Part shown: positions 52,008-61,344 of the stretch, in pieces
Numbering within the stretch: the first letter of the stretch is position 1
Layout: every line of letters starts with the position of its first letter
From: Minicystis rosea
Lineage (GTDB): Bacteria; Myxococcota_A; Polyangia; Polyangiales; Polyangiaceae
Length of the DNA: 64,000 nt
Assembly: GCA_001931535.1 (NCBI GenBank)
Contig: CP016211.1
Span: 9,966,377-10,030,376 of the forward strand
Direction of reading: 5' to 3'
Made by a program: the position numbers and the translations under genes
The notes under the pieces: generated by a model
Told to the model about the DNA's origin: nothing
The model's input: the letters and a program-made list of their open reading frames with translations, nothing else
The model's database searches: none

Positions 52008-53864
52008 TCACTTGATCGGCGGCGGATCGTAGACGTGCTTCACGTCTGCTCCGCCCGCCAGCGCGTACGATCCAGCGGTCCCGTATCCGTACGCCACGAT
52101 CCCGAACGGCTTGTCGCCCGAGAGCTTGTGCGCGCCCGGCTGCACCTGGCAGCGCTTCGTCTCATAAGTGACGCCCTCCACCGTGCCGGCGGCCTCCACA
52201 ACGCACCCCGTGGTAGGGTTGCCATCGATGGTCGTCACCGCGCCCACAGGAGCACAAAGCACCATCCAGCTTTGGTTCCAGCCACCGGGCGAGAGGAGCA
52301 CGTACTCGGTGCGGAACTGCTCCACGGGCGGCATCACCGTGAGCGATGGATCGCCGAGCGCAGGACCATCGATGTATTCGTTGCTCACCAGGATCTGCCC
52401 GACCATGACTGGCTTGTCGGAAGTGACCACCACGTTGTTCTGGGTCCAGGTGGTCTTCACTTCACCAGGCTGAATCGTGAATGTGTCATATGGCGGAGGG
52501 AGGCTGGTGGTCACGGTCGCCGACTCGGCGACGCCGACGAAACGGAGAATGTCGGCCTCGCGGAAGCTGCCGGTCGAGCGCACGGGACTTCGTGCGATGA
52601 CGTAGTGGGTACCAACGGACTCCATGGGGAACATCTGATCTTCGAGGTGGTCGAGACAGCAGTTGTCTCCGCTCATCCACCCGGGCGGCGTGGGCACGTC
52701 GACGAGCCCCCCCGGCGCACCCGCGATCTCCACCCCCGAAAATACGGCGACAGGCGCCGACGCCTGCACCACCGACCCACTGAGATCGGCCATCGTCTTG
52801 GGATCATCCTGAAAGGTGGCGTCGTCGGTCTCCAGATTGAGCACGTCGAATGGCCCAATCGTGGCCGTGATCTCTCCGCCAGCCGGCGTCGCCGCGATGG
52901 GCGGGTTACCTTTGATTCGCCAGGTTGGTTTGACCTTCACCAGCGTATCGGGCTTGGTGCCGACGATGGTGATATAAGAACGATCGGCGGGGAACAGGAG
53001 GGGGATGGGGTGCCCCGCCGACCAACCGATGATTCGGTAGAGCTTGCCGAGGGCATTGGTGGGGAGGAGCAGCGAGGCATCATTGGAGTAGGCGTTGGCG
53101 AAGACGTTGAACTGATAAACGACGATGGGCGCCGATGAGGTGATGCGGAAGGCGCGCGACGAGAGACATGTGCCCGGAGAGGCAAAGTCGTTGGGCTTGA
53201 CCCCGCAGTCGAGCTCGCGTGTCGGGAGCATGATCTGCTGCTGACTACCGGCAGGAATGGTGACCTGCGCGATGATGGCAGCCATTTGTGGCTGGCCCAC
53301 CGGAGCCTCGTTGATCTCTACCGTGACGTTGGCTTGCCCCTGCCCTGCATTGGAGAAGACAAGACCCCAGGGCGCACTGGCCGGATCATTCACCGCGTCC
53401 TGTTGATCGAGATCGACCGCCCAGAACTCGCAGCCCACGTTGGAGGGTTGATCGGCCGCGAGCTCACAGGCGGTGGCGCATTTACCATTCTGACAAGTCT
53501 TGCCCTGGGAGACGTCGCAGACCTCGAGGAGCTGATCGCTGTTCTGCCCGTCGGCCGAGCATTGGTGCACTTCGTTGCCGACGCAGACGGTGCCGCCGGG
53601 CACGCAGGCCACGCAGCCGAGGCCGGGCGCGCAGGCCGCGGGACACTGCATGGCTTGGCCGGGCTGGCCATTCACGCAGGGCGTGTAGCTGCTGCCGAAG
53701 CAGACGTTGCATTGATCGGAGGAGCCGCCGATCCCGCCGGTGCTCGTCCCGGTGCCGGTGCCCGTCCCGCCATTTCCACCCGTGAACGTGTTGGTTTCGG
53801 TGGCCGCGCAGGAGAATGCGAGGGCCACGATGGGGGAAAGAAACGCGAGCCGGAGGAAGCGCAT
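52008..53864 (-). CDS. Lipoprotein with IgGFc-binding-type domain
   Basis: The 618-aa product has a signal with lipobox A-F-S-C, a Gly/Thr linker and a Cys-rich module (residues about 50-140, about 16 Cys). A large beta-rich domain of the IgGFc_N type (PF17517) follows, with W-A-V-D-L-D, P-I-V-V-Y-Q-F-N, S-N-D-A-S-L-L-L-P-T and A-P-V-A-V-F-S-G. Myxobacteria carry many of these as surface proteins. Binding partner unknown; adhesion or prey contact is only an inference. It is convergent with the OmpA-like gene. Confidence 0.85.
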   Translation of the reverse strand: MRFLRLAFLSPIVALAFSCAATETNTFTGGNGGTGTGTGTSTGGIGGSSDQCNVCFGSSYTPCVNGQPGQAMQCPAACAPGLGCVACVPGGTVCVGNEVHQCSADGQNSDQLLEVCDVSQGKTCQNGKCATACELAADQPSNVGCEFWAVDLDQQDAVNDPASAPWGLVFSNAGQGQANVTVEINEAPVGQPQMAAIIAQVTIPAGSQQQIMLPTRELDCGVKPNDFASPGTCLSSRAFRITSSAPIVVYQFNVFANAYSNDASLLLPTNALGKLYRIIGWSAGHPIPLLFPADRSYITIVGTKPDTLVKVKPTWRIKGNPPIAATPAGGEITATIGPFDVLNLETDDATFQDDPKTMADLSGSVVQASAPVAVFSGVEIAGAPGGLVDVPTPPGWMSGDNCCLDHLEDQMFPMESVGTHYVIARSPVRSTGSFREADILRFVGVAESATVTTSLPPPYDTFTIQPGEVKTTWTQNNVVVTSDKPVMVGQILVSNEYIDGPALGDPSLTVMPPVEQFRTEYVLLSPGGWNQSWMVLCAPVGAVTTIDGNPTTGCVVEAAGTVEGVTYETKRCQVQPGAHKLSGDKPFGIVAYGYGTAGSYALAGGADVKHVYDPPPIK

Positions 53865-53888
53865 GGCGGGCAGGTTATCAAAAAGGCC

Positions 53889-54659
53889 TCACGCGGAGGG
53901 CGCCATCGCAGCCTCCCCGGCGCTCACGCGATAACGCACCGTGACGGTGACGCCCGCGCGATCGACGCCCGAGGCGTCGCCCAGGCTCTCGCCGACGGTC
54001 TTGCTGAGGCGCGCCTTGGATTCGGCCTTGCGCACTGGAGGCACGGCGAGCGCGGGATAGGAGGGGCGCGGCGTGACGTGCTCTTCGTGGAAGGCATGAA
54101 CGCCGAGGATGCGGACACCGAGCGCCGCGGCGATTTCATCGGCGCGCGCCCGCGCCCGCGCGATGGCTTGCCGGGTCCACGCGCTTCGATCCGGAGGGGC
54201 GATGTCGTAACGCCACACCGTGGCTTGGACGTCGACGCCGGCGGAGAGGGCCACGTCGATGAGACGAGAGACGCGCTCGGCATTGCCACAACGCACTTGG
54301 AGCGTGGCGCTGACGGTGCCCAGCTTGGCGGCGGCGACGATGGCATAGAGGAGCGCGAAGCCGAAGACGACGCCCGCGGTCGAACGAGCGCCGAACGCGC
54401 CCAAGACGATGAAGGAGGCGAGCATGCCGACGGGGATCACGATCCAAGCCCACGGCGTGTGGTCGATGCCTTGGAGGGAGATGTCCTGTTCGGGAAAGCC
54501 ATGCTCGCCGAGCAAGCCGCGCACGGCTGCGATGCGACCCGAGGAAGCGGCGCCGAAGCCGCTCTCGGAGGCGGAGAGACGCACGTCGGCGCCGGCGCTG
54601 CGGATGTCTTCGAAATGCTCTTCGGTGATGGTGATGGTGTCGGGCTCGGACGGGTTCAT
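53889..54659 (-). CDS. SIMPL-domain (DUF541) membrane protein
   Basis: The 256-aa product starts with a short cytoplasmic-type domain and two membrane helices at about residues 60-100 (W-A-W-I-V-I-P-V-G-M-L-A-S-F-I-V-L-G). A SIMPL/DUF541-like domain follows with A-R-A-R-A-D-E-I-A-A-A-L-G-V and a closing V-T-V-T-V-R-Y-R-V strand. SIMPL proteins are envelope proteins of unclear role. A longer upstream frame has no support. It lies 24 bases from the start of the IgGFc lipoprotein, same strand. Confidence 0.7.
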   Translation of the reverse strand: MNPSEPDTITITEEHFEDIRSAGADVRLSASESGFGAASSGRIAAVRGLLGEHGFPEQDISLQGIDHTPWAWIVIPVGMLASFIVLGAFGARSTAGVVFGFALLYAIVAAAKLGTVSATLQVRCGNAERVSRLIDVALSAGVDVQATVWRYDIAPPDRSAWTRQAIARARARADEIAAALGVRILGVHAFHEEHVTPRPSYPALAVPPVRKAESKARLSKTVGESLGDASGVDRAGVTVTVRYRVSAGEAAMAPSA

Positions 54660-54801
54660 GGCCCGCCCAACGGACGAGCCGGGCGGCTGGTGACAGAAAA
54701 TCGTTCGGGCCCGTGAGATGTGCCCGACTGTCATTCGACCGGGCTTTGCGGCGCGAGCAGGAAGGATCGGTGGTCTGGTAGGTTTACGCGCGGAGGAATC
54801 G

Positions 54802-56397
54802 ATGGCGCGCGTCGACAGCATCTTGACCTTGGTGGACCGGCAGGGTGCCAACGAGCTGCGGCTGGGCAGCGATCGCGAGCCCCAGATGTTCGCGAGCGGC
54901 GCGCCGAAGCGGCTGACGATGCCGAAGACCTCGACGGACACGCTCCGCGAGCTGCTCGGCGAGCTGTTGCCTCCGGATCGAGAGCGCCTGATCGCGCAGC
55001 AGGGTCAGGTGCAGTTCCTCTACGAATCACCGAGCCTCGGGCCCTTCCGGGTGACGTTCACGCGGCGCGGGCCCGCGGGCGCGGCGCTCGAGCTCGACGT
55101 CACCTTCGTTCGCGGGCGCGGCGCGGGCGCGCCTCCACCCGCGCCGACTGCGCCCGCGGCCCGGCCGGCGCCCGAGGCCGCACCGCGGCTCGTCGATCTC
55201 GCGCCGCGGGTAGCCGACCAGGCACCGCCGCCTGCTGTCGCGCGGGCGAGCGAGGGCGGCGCGCCGCCGGCGATCGTTGGAGCTCAAACAATTGGAGCTC
55301 CAACGATTTCTTCGACGAGGCCGGCGCTCGATGCGGCCACTCCCGAGCTCGCCGCGTTGCTCGGGCGGGCCGCGTCGATGCGGGCCAGCGACGTGCACCT
55401 CGTCGACGGCGAGGCGCCCATCGTGCGCGTCGATGGGCGCCTGCGCGCGCTGCCCGGTGAGGGTCCCGTCGCCATCGGGAGGCTCCTGGGCGCGCGCCTC
55501 GCGGCCGAGGTGGAGCAGCGGGTGGGCGCGGGGGCCTCGGCGGATCTGGGGATCGGCGTGGAGGGCGTGGGCCGGTTCCGCGTGAACGTCTTTCAGACTT
55601 CGGCGGGGCTCTCCGCGGCGATTCGTGTGCTGCGCGGCGCGCCGCCGGCGCTGGCGGAGCTGGGCTTGCCGATGTCGCTCGACGATCTCGTCGACCTCCC
55701 CCACGGCCTCGTGCTCGTGTGCGGCGCGACGGGCTGCGGCAAGAGCACGACGCTGGCCGCCCTCGCGCACGATGCGCTCGAGCGGCGGCCCGGCATGGTG
55801 ATCACGCTCGAAGATCCGATCGAGTACGTGCTCGGCCGGCCGGGCGCGCGCGGCGCGGTCCGCCAGCGGCAGGTCGGAAGGGACGTGAAGGATTTCGCGA
55901 CGGGGCTGCGCGATGCGCTGCGCGAGGATCCGGACATCATCATCATCGGCGAGATGCGCGATCCCGAGACCATCAGCCTCGCGCTCACCGCCGCGGAGAC
56001 GGGGCACCTCGTGCTCGCGAGCCTGCACAGCCGCAGCGCGGTGTCCGCGGTGGAGCGCATCGTGGACACGTATCCGCCCGCGCGGCAGGCGCAGATCCGC
56101 GTGCAGCTCGCCGATGCGTTGCGTGTGGTCGTGGCCCAACGGCTCCTGCCGCGCACCGGCGGCGAGGGACGCGTGCTCGCGCTGGAGGTGCTCCGCGGCA
56201 CACACGCGGTGCAGAACGCGATCCGCGAGGCCAAGACGGGCAACGTGCAGAGCGCCATTCAGGCCGGCAAGAAAGAAGGCATGTTGCCGCTCGAACGCTG
56301 TCTCGCGGACCTCGTGACGAAGCGCCAAGTGACGCTCGAGGACGCGCGCGCAGCGGCGAACGATCCCACGGTGCTCACGTCCTACCTTTCGGGCTGA
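54802..56397 (+). CDS. PilT-like type IV pilus/type II secretion ATPase with doubled N-domain
   Basis: The 531-aa product has a C-terminal secretion ATPase core: Walker A C-G-A-T-G-C-G-K-S-T-T-L, Asp box V-I-T-L-E-D-P-I-E-Y, Walker B I-I-I-I-G-E-M-R-D-P-E-T and the His box G-H-L-V-L-A-S-L-H-S. This is close to PilT/PilU retraction motors. The canonical N-domain (residues about 180-285; S-D-V-H-L-V-D-G) is preceded by a second, degenerate N-domain-like region (about 5-110; N-E-L-R-L-G-S-D-R-E-P) and a Pro/Ala linker. That makes it about 150 aa longer than PilT. GGAGG is five bases before the ATG. The linker contains the palindromic repeat listed below. Confidence 0.85.
   Translation: MARVDSILTLVDRQGANELRLGSDREPQMFASGAPKRLTMPKTSTDTLRELLGELLPPDRERLIAQQGQVQFLYESPSLGPFRVTFTRRGPAGAALELDVTFVRGRGAGAPPPAPTAPAARPAPEAAPRLVDLAPRVADQAPPPAVARASEGGAPPAIVGAQTIGAPTISSTRPALDAATPELAALLGRAASMRASDVHLVDGEAPIVRVDGRLRALPGEGPVAIGRLLGARLAAEVEQRVGAGASADLGIGVEGVGRFRVNVFQTSAGLSAAIRVLRGAPPALAELGLPMSLDDLVDLPHGLVLVCGATGCGKSTTLAALAHDALERRPGMVITLEDPIEYVLGRPGARGAVRQRQVGRDVKDFATGLRDALREDPDIIIIGEMRDPETISLALTAAETGHLVLASLHSRSAVSAVERIVDTYPPARQAQIRVQLADALRVVVAQRLLPRTGGEGRVLALEVLRGTHAVQNAIREAKTGNVQSAIQAGKKEGMLPLERCLADLVTKRQVTLEDARAAANDPTVLTSYLSG
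55276..55304. repeat. Copy 3 of the palindrome, doubled, inside a coding region
   Basis: GTTGGAGCTCAAAC followed after one base by ATTGGAGCTCCAAC, then GATT. It encodes about ten linker residues of the PilT-like ATPase (V-G-A-Q-T-I-G-A-P-T). Its relation to the intergenic copies at 42131 and 51133 suggests a small mobile palindrome inserted in frame. Confidence 0.6.
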
Positions 56398-56452
56398 GCC
56401 GCTTCGCGTGGATCGTCGATGACCGCCGCGCGCGTGGTGATACGTTGTAACG

Positions 56453-57616
56453 ATGCGCTTTCATGGCCCTTCGTGGCGCACCGTGCTCGCGGCGAGCATG
56501 GGAGCCGTGCTCCTTCATGCATGCACGCCGCCGCTCAAGCGATATCCGCTGTTCGACGGCGGCGACGGCACCGGCGGCGAGGGCGCGACGGCGGGCATCG
56601 GCGGCGGCGAGCTCGTGCTCGATGCCGGCAAGGGAGGACCGCCGCAAGGTGATGCGGCGGGCATCTGCCAGAACACGACGCACAAGCTCGTGATCGATCC
56701 GCCGACCGTCTACTTCGTGCTGGATCGATCGGGCAGCATGGCCGCGCCGGCGCCCGGCGGCGGCACGCGCTACAGCGCGGTGCAGAACGCGGCCGCCGAT
56801 CTGGTGAAGAGCCTTCAGGTCTTCATCCGCGCCGGGGCCGCGGTGTTTCCCGGCAGCGCCGATTCGTGCGCGGCCGGCGCCGAAGTCTTCCCGCCGTCGT
56901 ATCTGAACGCGAGCGGATTCAGGAGCGCCACGAAGAACGTGGTCCCGAACGGCGGCACGCCCACCGCGCCGACGCTCACCGCGCTCTTGCCGAAGATCAC
57001 CGCGCTGCCCGGCAAGAAGGTGCTCGTGCTCGCGACCGACGGCGCGCCCAACTGCAACGAGAACGCGACGTGCCAAGCGGACGAGTGCACCGTCAACATC
57101 GACGGCTGTCCACCCTCCGAGGCCTGCTGCACGCAGCAGCAGGGCTGCTGCACGCCGAGCCTCGCCGGCCAGGGCAACTGCGTCGATCACAAGGCCTCCG
57201 TCGACGCCGTGGCCGCGTTCAAGGCGGCGGGGATCAAGGTCTACGTGATCGGCATCCCCGGCAGCCAAGCGTACGAGAAGGTCCTCGCCGACATGGCGAT
57301 CGCGGGCGGCGCGGCCGTGCCCGCGTATCCGTTCTACTACAAGGTCGACGACCTCTCGACGATCTCCAGCGTGCTCGGGGCCGCCGCGGGCAGCGTCATT
57401 TCCTGCGATTTCAAGCTCGAAGACGCCCCCGAGGATCCGACGCTCACGAGCGTGTACCTCGACAAGACGCTGCTCCCGCAAGATCCAAAGGATGGCTGGA
57501 CGTGGAGCGCGCCCGATGCGATCACGCTGAACGGCGCCGCGTGCGCCAACCTGCACGCCGGCAAGGTGGGGCAGGTGCAAATCGTCTCTGAATGTCCAGG
57601 CGGGATGACGCAGTGA
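56453..57616 (+). CDS. VWA-domain lipoprotein
   Basis: The 387-aa product has a signal with lipobox L-H-A-C and a Gly/Asp linker, then a von Willebrand A domain with MIDAS motif V-L-D-R-S-G-S-M, a later T-P-T-A-P-T-L segment and L-A-T-D-G-A-P-N-C. A Cys-rich insert follows (about residues 200-245; A-C-C-T-Q-Q-Q-G-C-C). Such proteins are surface adhesion or assembly factors that bind metal. Its stop overlaps the likely GTG start of the GNAT gene. Confidence 0.86.
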   Translation: MRFHGPSWRTVLAASMGAVLLHACTPPLKRYPLFDGGDGTGGEGATAGIGGGELVLDAGKGGPPQGDAAGICQNTTHKLVIDPPTVYFVLDRSGSMAAPAPGGGTRYSAVQNAAADLVKSLQVFIRAGAAVFPGSADSCAAGAEVFPPSYLNASGFRSATKNVVPNGGTPTAPTLTALLPKITALPGKKVLVLATDGAPNCNENATCQADECTVNIDGCPPSEACCTQQQGCCTPSLAGQGNCVDHKASVDAVAAFKAAGIKVYVIGIPGSQAYEKVLADMAIAGGAAVPAYPFYYKVDDLSTISSVLGAAAGSVISCDFKLEDAPEDPTLTSVYLDKTLLPQDPKDGWTWSAPDAITLNGAACANLHAGKVGQVQIVSECPGGMTQ

Positions 57617-58152
57617 AACGCGCGACGAACGAGGAGGCCACGCCCACGGCGCGCGTCCTCGTGAACCGGCTCGAGGCCGCAGACGAGATCGATCTCGCGA
57701 TGGTCGAGGACATCGTTCGCGAGACCTTCACCGAGAGCCCCTTCGCGATCAGCGAGGAGCTCGGGCGACCGTGGTCGCGGCTGTGGGCGGCGCGCTTCGC
57801 GGCGGGTACCGAGCCGGTGGGCTTCCTCGTGGCGTGGCACGTCGCGGACGAGCTGCACGTCCTCAACATCGCCACGCGCCCCGCGCTGCGCCGCCGCGGC
57901 GTGGCGCGGGCGCTCATGGATGAGGCGCTCACCTATGCGGCGGCGGAGAAGATTCGGATCCTGATCTTGGAGGTCCGGCGCTCCAATCGGCCAGCGATCA
58001 AGCTCTATCGCGGCCTCGGCTTCACCGCGCTCGGCGTGCGGCCCGGCTACTATTCGGACAACAACGAGGACGCGATCGAGATGATGCTCACCCTCGATCC
58101 CGAGACCGGCCGCATCATGCCGGGCAAGGACGAGATTCGCATCGACGGGTGA
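57613..58152 (+). CDS. GNAT acetyltransferase, RimI-like
   Basis: The 179-aa product has the GNAT fold: L-H-V-L-N-I-A-T-R-P-A-L-R-R-R-G-V-A-R-A-L with the acetyl-CoA pyrophosphate loop R-R-x-G-V-A, then L-E-V-R-R-S-N-R-P-A-I-K-L-Y-R-G-L-G-F and a closing G-Y-Y-S-D-N-N-E-D-A-I-E-M. This is the ribosomal-protein S18 alanine acetyltransferase (RimI) pattern. I prefer the GTG overlapping the VWA stop; an ATG seven codons earlier is possible. Substrate not proven. Confidence 0.82.
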   Translation: MKRATNEEATPTARVLVNRLEAADEIDLAMVEDIVRETFTESPFAISEELGRPWSRLWAARFAAGTEPVGFLVAWHVADELHVLNIATRPALRRRGVARALMDEALTYAAAEKIRILILEVRRSNRPAIKLYRGLGFTALGVRPGYYSDNNEDAIEMMLTLDPETGRIMPGKDEIRIDG

Positions 58153-58259
58153 GGCGACACGCCCGCGAGCGTCGCCTGGATTCGCGTGGATGATGCGGCG
58201 AGCGCCGAGCTCGACCGCCTTTCGCCGCGCTCCCTGAGCAGCCGTGCTAAGAGCGGGGC

Positions 58260-59090
58260 GTGTCCGTGGACGAAACGCTCGCCCCGCTCGCTCCCCGACG
58301 GCTCTCGCGCCTCCGACTTCACCAGCGCGACGCGATCGGGACCGCCTATCACGTGCTCACCTTCGAGGCCGAAACGCCGCTCGATGCGCGCGCCGGCCAG
58401 TTCGCCATGGTGCGCTCCGCGACATGGGGGAGCGCACCGCTCCTGCCGCGTCCGATGAGCTTGCTGACGGCCGGCGATCGCCCGTCGATCCTGATCAAGG
58501 TCGTCGGCGAAGGCACGCAGCGCATGGCCCACGCCTCCACCGGCGAGCCGTTCGATCTGCTCATGCCGCTCGGCCGCCCGTGGAATGCGTGCCCGCCCGA
58601 TCGCCGCGCCGTGCTCGTCGCGGGCGGCGTCGGCGTCGCGCCGCTGCTCTTCCTCGCGCGCGAGCTCTCCGCGAACGGCAAGCGACCGCTCGCGCTCTAC
58701 GGCGGCCGGAGCACGCTGGATCTGCCGCTCGACACGGAGCTCGGCGCGTGCGCCGATCTCCGCGTCGCGACCGAGGACGGCTCGCGCGGGACGCGCGGCC
58801 GCGTGACCGTGCTACTCGAAGAGGCGCTCGCCGAGCTGGCCACGCGCGGCGAGCAGGTGAAGGTCTACACCTGCGGCCCCGACGCGATGATGGCCGCGGT
58901 CGCGCGCATGTGCGAGACGCGCGGCGTGCCGTGCGAGGTCTCGCTGGAGACGCCGATGGCGTGTGGTTACGGCGTCTGCCTCGGCTGCCCCGTCCCGAGG
59001 CGAGAGTCGAAGAGCTATCTCTACGCGTGCACCGAAGGTCCGTGCATCGACGCAGCAGCGATCGACTGGTCGCGCGGAGGCATGCGATGA
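58260..59090 (+). CDS. pyrK: Dihydroorotate dehydrogenase B, electron-transfer subunit
   Basis: The 276-aa product has the ferredoxin-reductase-like FAD site R-P-M-S-L-L, the NAD site V-A-G-G-V-G-V-A-P-L and a C-terminal [2Fe-2S] cluster region with Cys in A-C-G-Y-G-V-C-L-G-C, Y-A-C and G-P-C. It passes electrons from the PyrD FMN to NAD in pyrimidine synthesis. Start is GTG. It overlaps pyrD by four bases (ATGA), the standard pair. Confidence 0.93.
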   Translation: MSVDETLAPLAPRRLSRLRLHQRDAIGTAYHVLTFEAETPLDARAGQFAMVRSATWGSAPLLPRPMSLLTAGDRPSILIKVVGEGTQRMAHASTGEPFDLLMPLGRPWNACPPDRRAVLVAGGVGVAPLLFLARELSANGKRPLALYGGRSTLDLPLDTELGACADLRVATEDGSRGTRGRVTVLLEEALAELATRGEQVKVYTCGPDAMMAAVARMCETRGVPCEVSLETPMACGYGVCLGCPVPRRESKSYLYACTEGPCIDAAAIDWSRGGMR

Positions 59091-60001
59091 GCGCCGCCGA
59101 TCTCTCCGTCACCATCGGTGACCTCACGCTCAAGAACCCGATTCTCACGGCCTCGGGCACCTTCGGCTACGGTCTCGAGTACGACGACTTCTTCGACGTC
59201 GCCGCGCTCGGCGGCATCTGCACGAAGGGCCTGAGCCTCGAAATTCGCCCTGGAAATGCGCCCGATCGCATCTGCGAGACGGCCGCGGGGATGCTCAACG
59301 CCATCGGCCTCGCCAACGTCGGCGTCGACGCCTTCATCCGCGAGAAGCTGCCCGTGCTGCGCCGCCGCGGCGTCACCGTCGTCGCCAACATCTTCGCCAC
59401 CACCTTCGAAGATTTCGCCGAGCTCGCGCGTCGTCTCGATGGAGAGGAAGGCGTGCACGCGGTCGAGCTCAACGTCTCCTGCCCCAACGTCGACAAGGGC
59501 GGCCTGCTCTTCGGCTGCGATCCCATCGCCGCCGCGCGCGTCACCGAGGCCGTGCGCAAGGTGACCCGCTTGCCGGTGTGGGTGAAGATGTCGCCGGAAG
59601 CCGGTGATTTGAAGGGTGTCGGCCTCGCGTGTCAGGAGGCGGGCGCCGATGCGCTCACCGCCATCAACACCATCCGCGGGCTCGGCGTCGATCCGCACAC
59701 GTGGAAGGCGCGCCTCGCCAACAAGACGGGCGGCCTTTCGGGCCCCGCGCTCAAGCCCATCGCGCTCCGCATGGTGTGGGAGCTGTCGCGGGCGGTGAAG
59801 ATCCCGATCATCGGCATCGGCGGGATCGCGACCGCCGAGGACGCGGTGGAGTTCATGCTGGCCGGCGCCACCGCGGTGCAGGTGGGCACGGCGAGCTTCG
59901 CGGACCCCACGGCATCCAAGAAGGTGCTCGACGGCCTCGCGACGTACTGCGCGGCGCGCGGGATCGCGGCGCGCGATCTGATCGGCAAGATGCGCGGCTG
60001 A
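59087..60001 (+). CDS. pyrD: Dihydroorotate dehydrogenase B, catalytic subunit (class 1B)
   Basis: The 304-aa FMN TIM barrel oxidises dihydroorotate to orotate. Motifs are T-A-S-G-T-F-G-Y-G near the start, L-N-V-S-C-P-N-V with the catalytic Cys of the 1B class, I-N-T-I-R-G, and I-G-I-G-G-I with A-T-A-V-Q-V-G-T for FMN phosphate. GGAGG lies seven bases before the ATG, inside pyrK. The PyrK neighbour confirms the NAD-linked type. Confidence 0.95.
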   Translation: MSAADLSVTIGDLTLKNPILTASGTFGYGLEYDDFFDVAALGGICTKGLSLEIRPGNAPDRICETAAGMLNAIGLANVGVDAFIREKLPVLRRRGVTVVANIFATTFEDFAELARRLDGEEGVHAVELNVSCPNVDKGGLLFGCDPIAAARVTEAVRKVTRLPVWVKMSPEAGDLKGVGLACQEAGADALTAINTIRGLGVDPHTWKARLANKTGGLSGPALKPIALRMVWELSRAVKIPIIGIGGIATAEDAVEFMLAGATAVQVGTASFADPTASKKVLDGLATYCAARGIAARDLIGKMRG

Positions 60002-60066
60002 CGGCTTTTCGGAAGCGGATCCGCGCGCCGTTCGTTCGCCGCCCACCTTCGAGCCCGGAGCGAACC

Positions 60067-61239
60067 GTGCCCCCGAGATCCTCCTTTCGACCCACGATCG
60101 TCGCGCTCGCCGCGCTGCTCTCCGCCTGCAACACCCCCAAGACATCCGTCGTGGCCGAGCCTGTGGAGGCAGCCGCGATCGGCGCGGGCGCATCGCGATC
60201 GCCGGGCCCATCGTCCACGGCGGCACCTACGACCGCGCCCTCCGCAACGGCGAGCGCCGCGCTTCCTGCGCCGAGCCCTGCGGAGGCCGCGAAGCTGCTC
60301 GCCGACGCGGAGCGATGCTTCGCCGATCCGAGCTGCGATCCCGCGCAGGCCGAGGCCATGTACCGCCGCGCCGATGACGGCGGCGCGCCGGGCGTGTCCT
60401 GTTACCAGTTCTACTACGGCATGGACGTGCACAAGGATCTGCCGCGCGCCCGCGCCTGTTTCGAGCGCGTCGTCGCCGCCCAAAGCGGTTGTCATGGATC
60501 GTCGCCCGATCTCGATCGCGCTTATCTCGCCGCGATGTTGATCGACGCGCAGGGCGGGCCCGCCGACCCCGCGCGCGCCACGGCCCTCTTTGCCGACTGC
60601 TACGCGGACGCCACCGTCATCGGCCTGAGCAGCGAGGCCACGCAGCGGGCCGCGCTCGCGCCCGATCGCACGCCGCTCGACTTCTGCGAGCACGTCGGCG
60701 GCACGACCATCACCATCGGCCAGTGCGCCGTGCTCGCCGGCGCCAAGGCCAAGGCCCTCGGCCGCCGCGTGGATCGCGAGCTCGCGACCAAGCTCGACGC
60801 CGAGAGCAAGCGCCTCGCCGGCAAGGCGCGCGAGGCGTGGAGCAAGTTCGCCGACAAGCAGGCCGAGGCCGTCGCCGATCGCTACCGCGGCGGAAGCATC
60901 CAATCCAACGCCTGGAAGAGCGCTCAAAACGCGCTCGAAGAGAAGCGGATCCAGGCGCTCTCGCATTTGTTCGAATACAAACCATCGCCCAGCGCCGATC
61001 CCGCGCAGGCCGAGCGCGACATGGAGAAGGCGTACCGCGAGGCCAGCGATGGAGACGCGCAGCACAAGCGTCTGCTCGGCGCAGCGCGCAAGGCGTGGAC
61101 GGCGTATCGGGACGCGGAGATCGCGTTCTACGTGCAGGTCTTCGGGGACAAGCTCGGCAAGCGCGAGGTCGAGCGCGACCTCAAGACCACGCTCACGAAG
61201 CAGTACCAAGCCGAGCTCGAAGACATGCAGCGGCCCTGA
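60067..61239 (+). CDS. Lipoprotein with LprI-like (DUF1311) domain
   Basis: The 390-aa product starts at GTG and has lipobox L-L-S-A-C and a Pro/Ala/Ser/Thr linker. A Sel1-like region follows (residues about 75-200: A-M-Y-R-R-A-D-D-G-G-A-P-G), then a lysozyme-inhibitor LprI-like C-terminal domain (E-A-W-S-K-F-A-D-K-Q-A and R-K-A-W-T-A-Y-R-D-A-E-I-A-F-Y). LprI-type proteins inhibit C-type lysozyme. It is expected in the envelope. It follows pyrD but is probably a separate unit. Confidence 0.75.
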   Translation: MPPRSSFRPTIVALAALLSACNTPKTSVVAEPVEAAAIGAGASRSPGPSSTAAPTTAPSATASAALPAPSPAEAAKLLADAERCFADPSCDPAQAEAMYRRADDGGAPGVSCYQFYYGMDVHKDLPRARACFERVVAAQSGCHGSSPDLDRAYLAAMLIDAQGGPADPARATALFADCYADATVIGLSSEATQRAALAPDRTPLDFCEHVGGTTITIGQCAVLAGAKAKALGRRVDRELATKLDAESKRLAGKAREAWSKFADKQAEAVADRYRGGSIQSNAWKSAQNALEEKRIQALSHLFEYKPSPSADPAQAERDMEKAYREASDGDAQHKRLLGAARKAWTAYRDAEIAFYVQVFGDKLGKREVERDLKTTLTKQYQAELEDMQRP

Positions 61240-61344
61240 AGCGGCCTCGATCACCCGCCATTTCGCGGGCCCGCGCGATCCAGCGCACGCGCGCGCGATG
61301 GCGTTGCTAGAGCGCCGACGCCGACGATCGTAGAGTGCGCCCGA

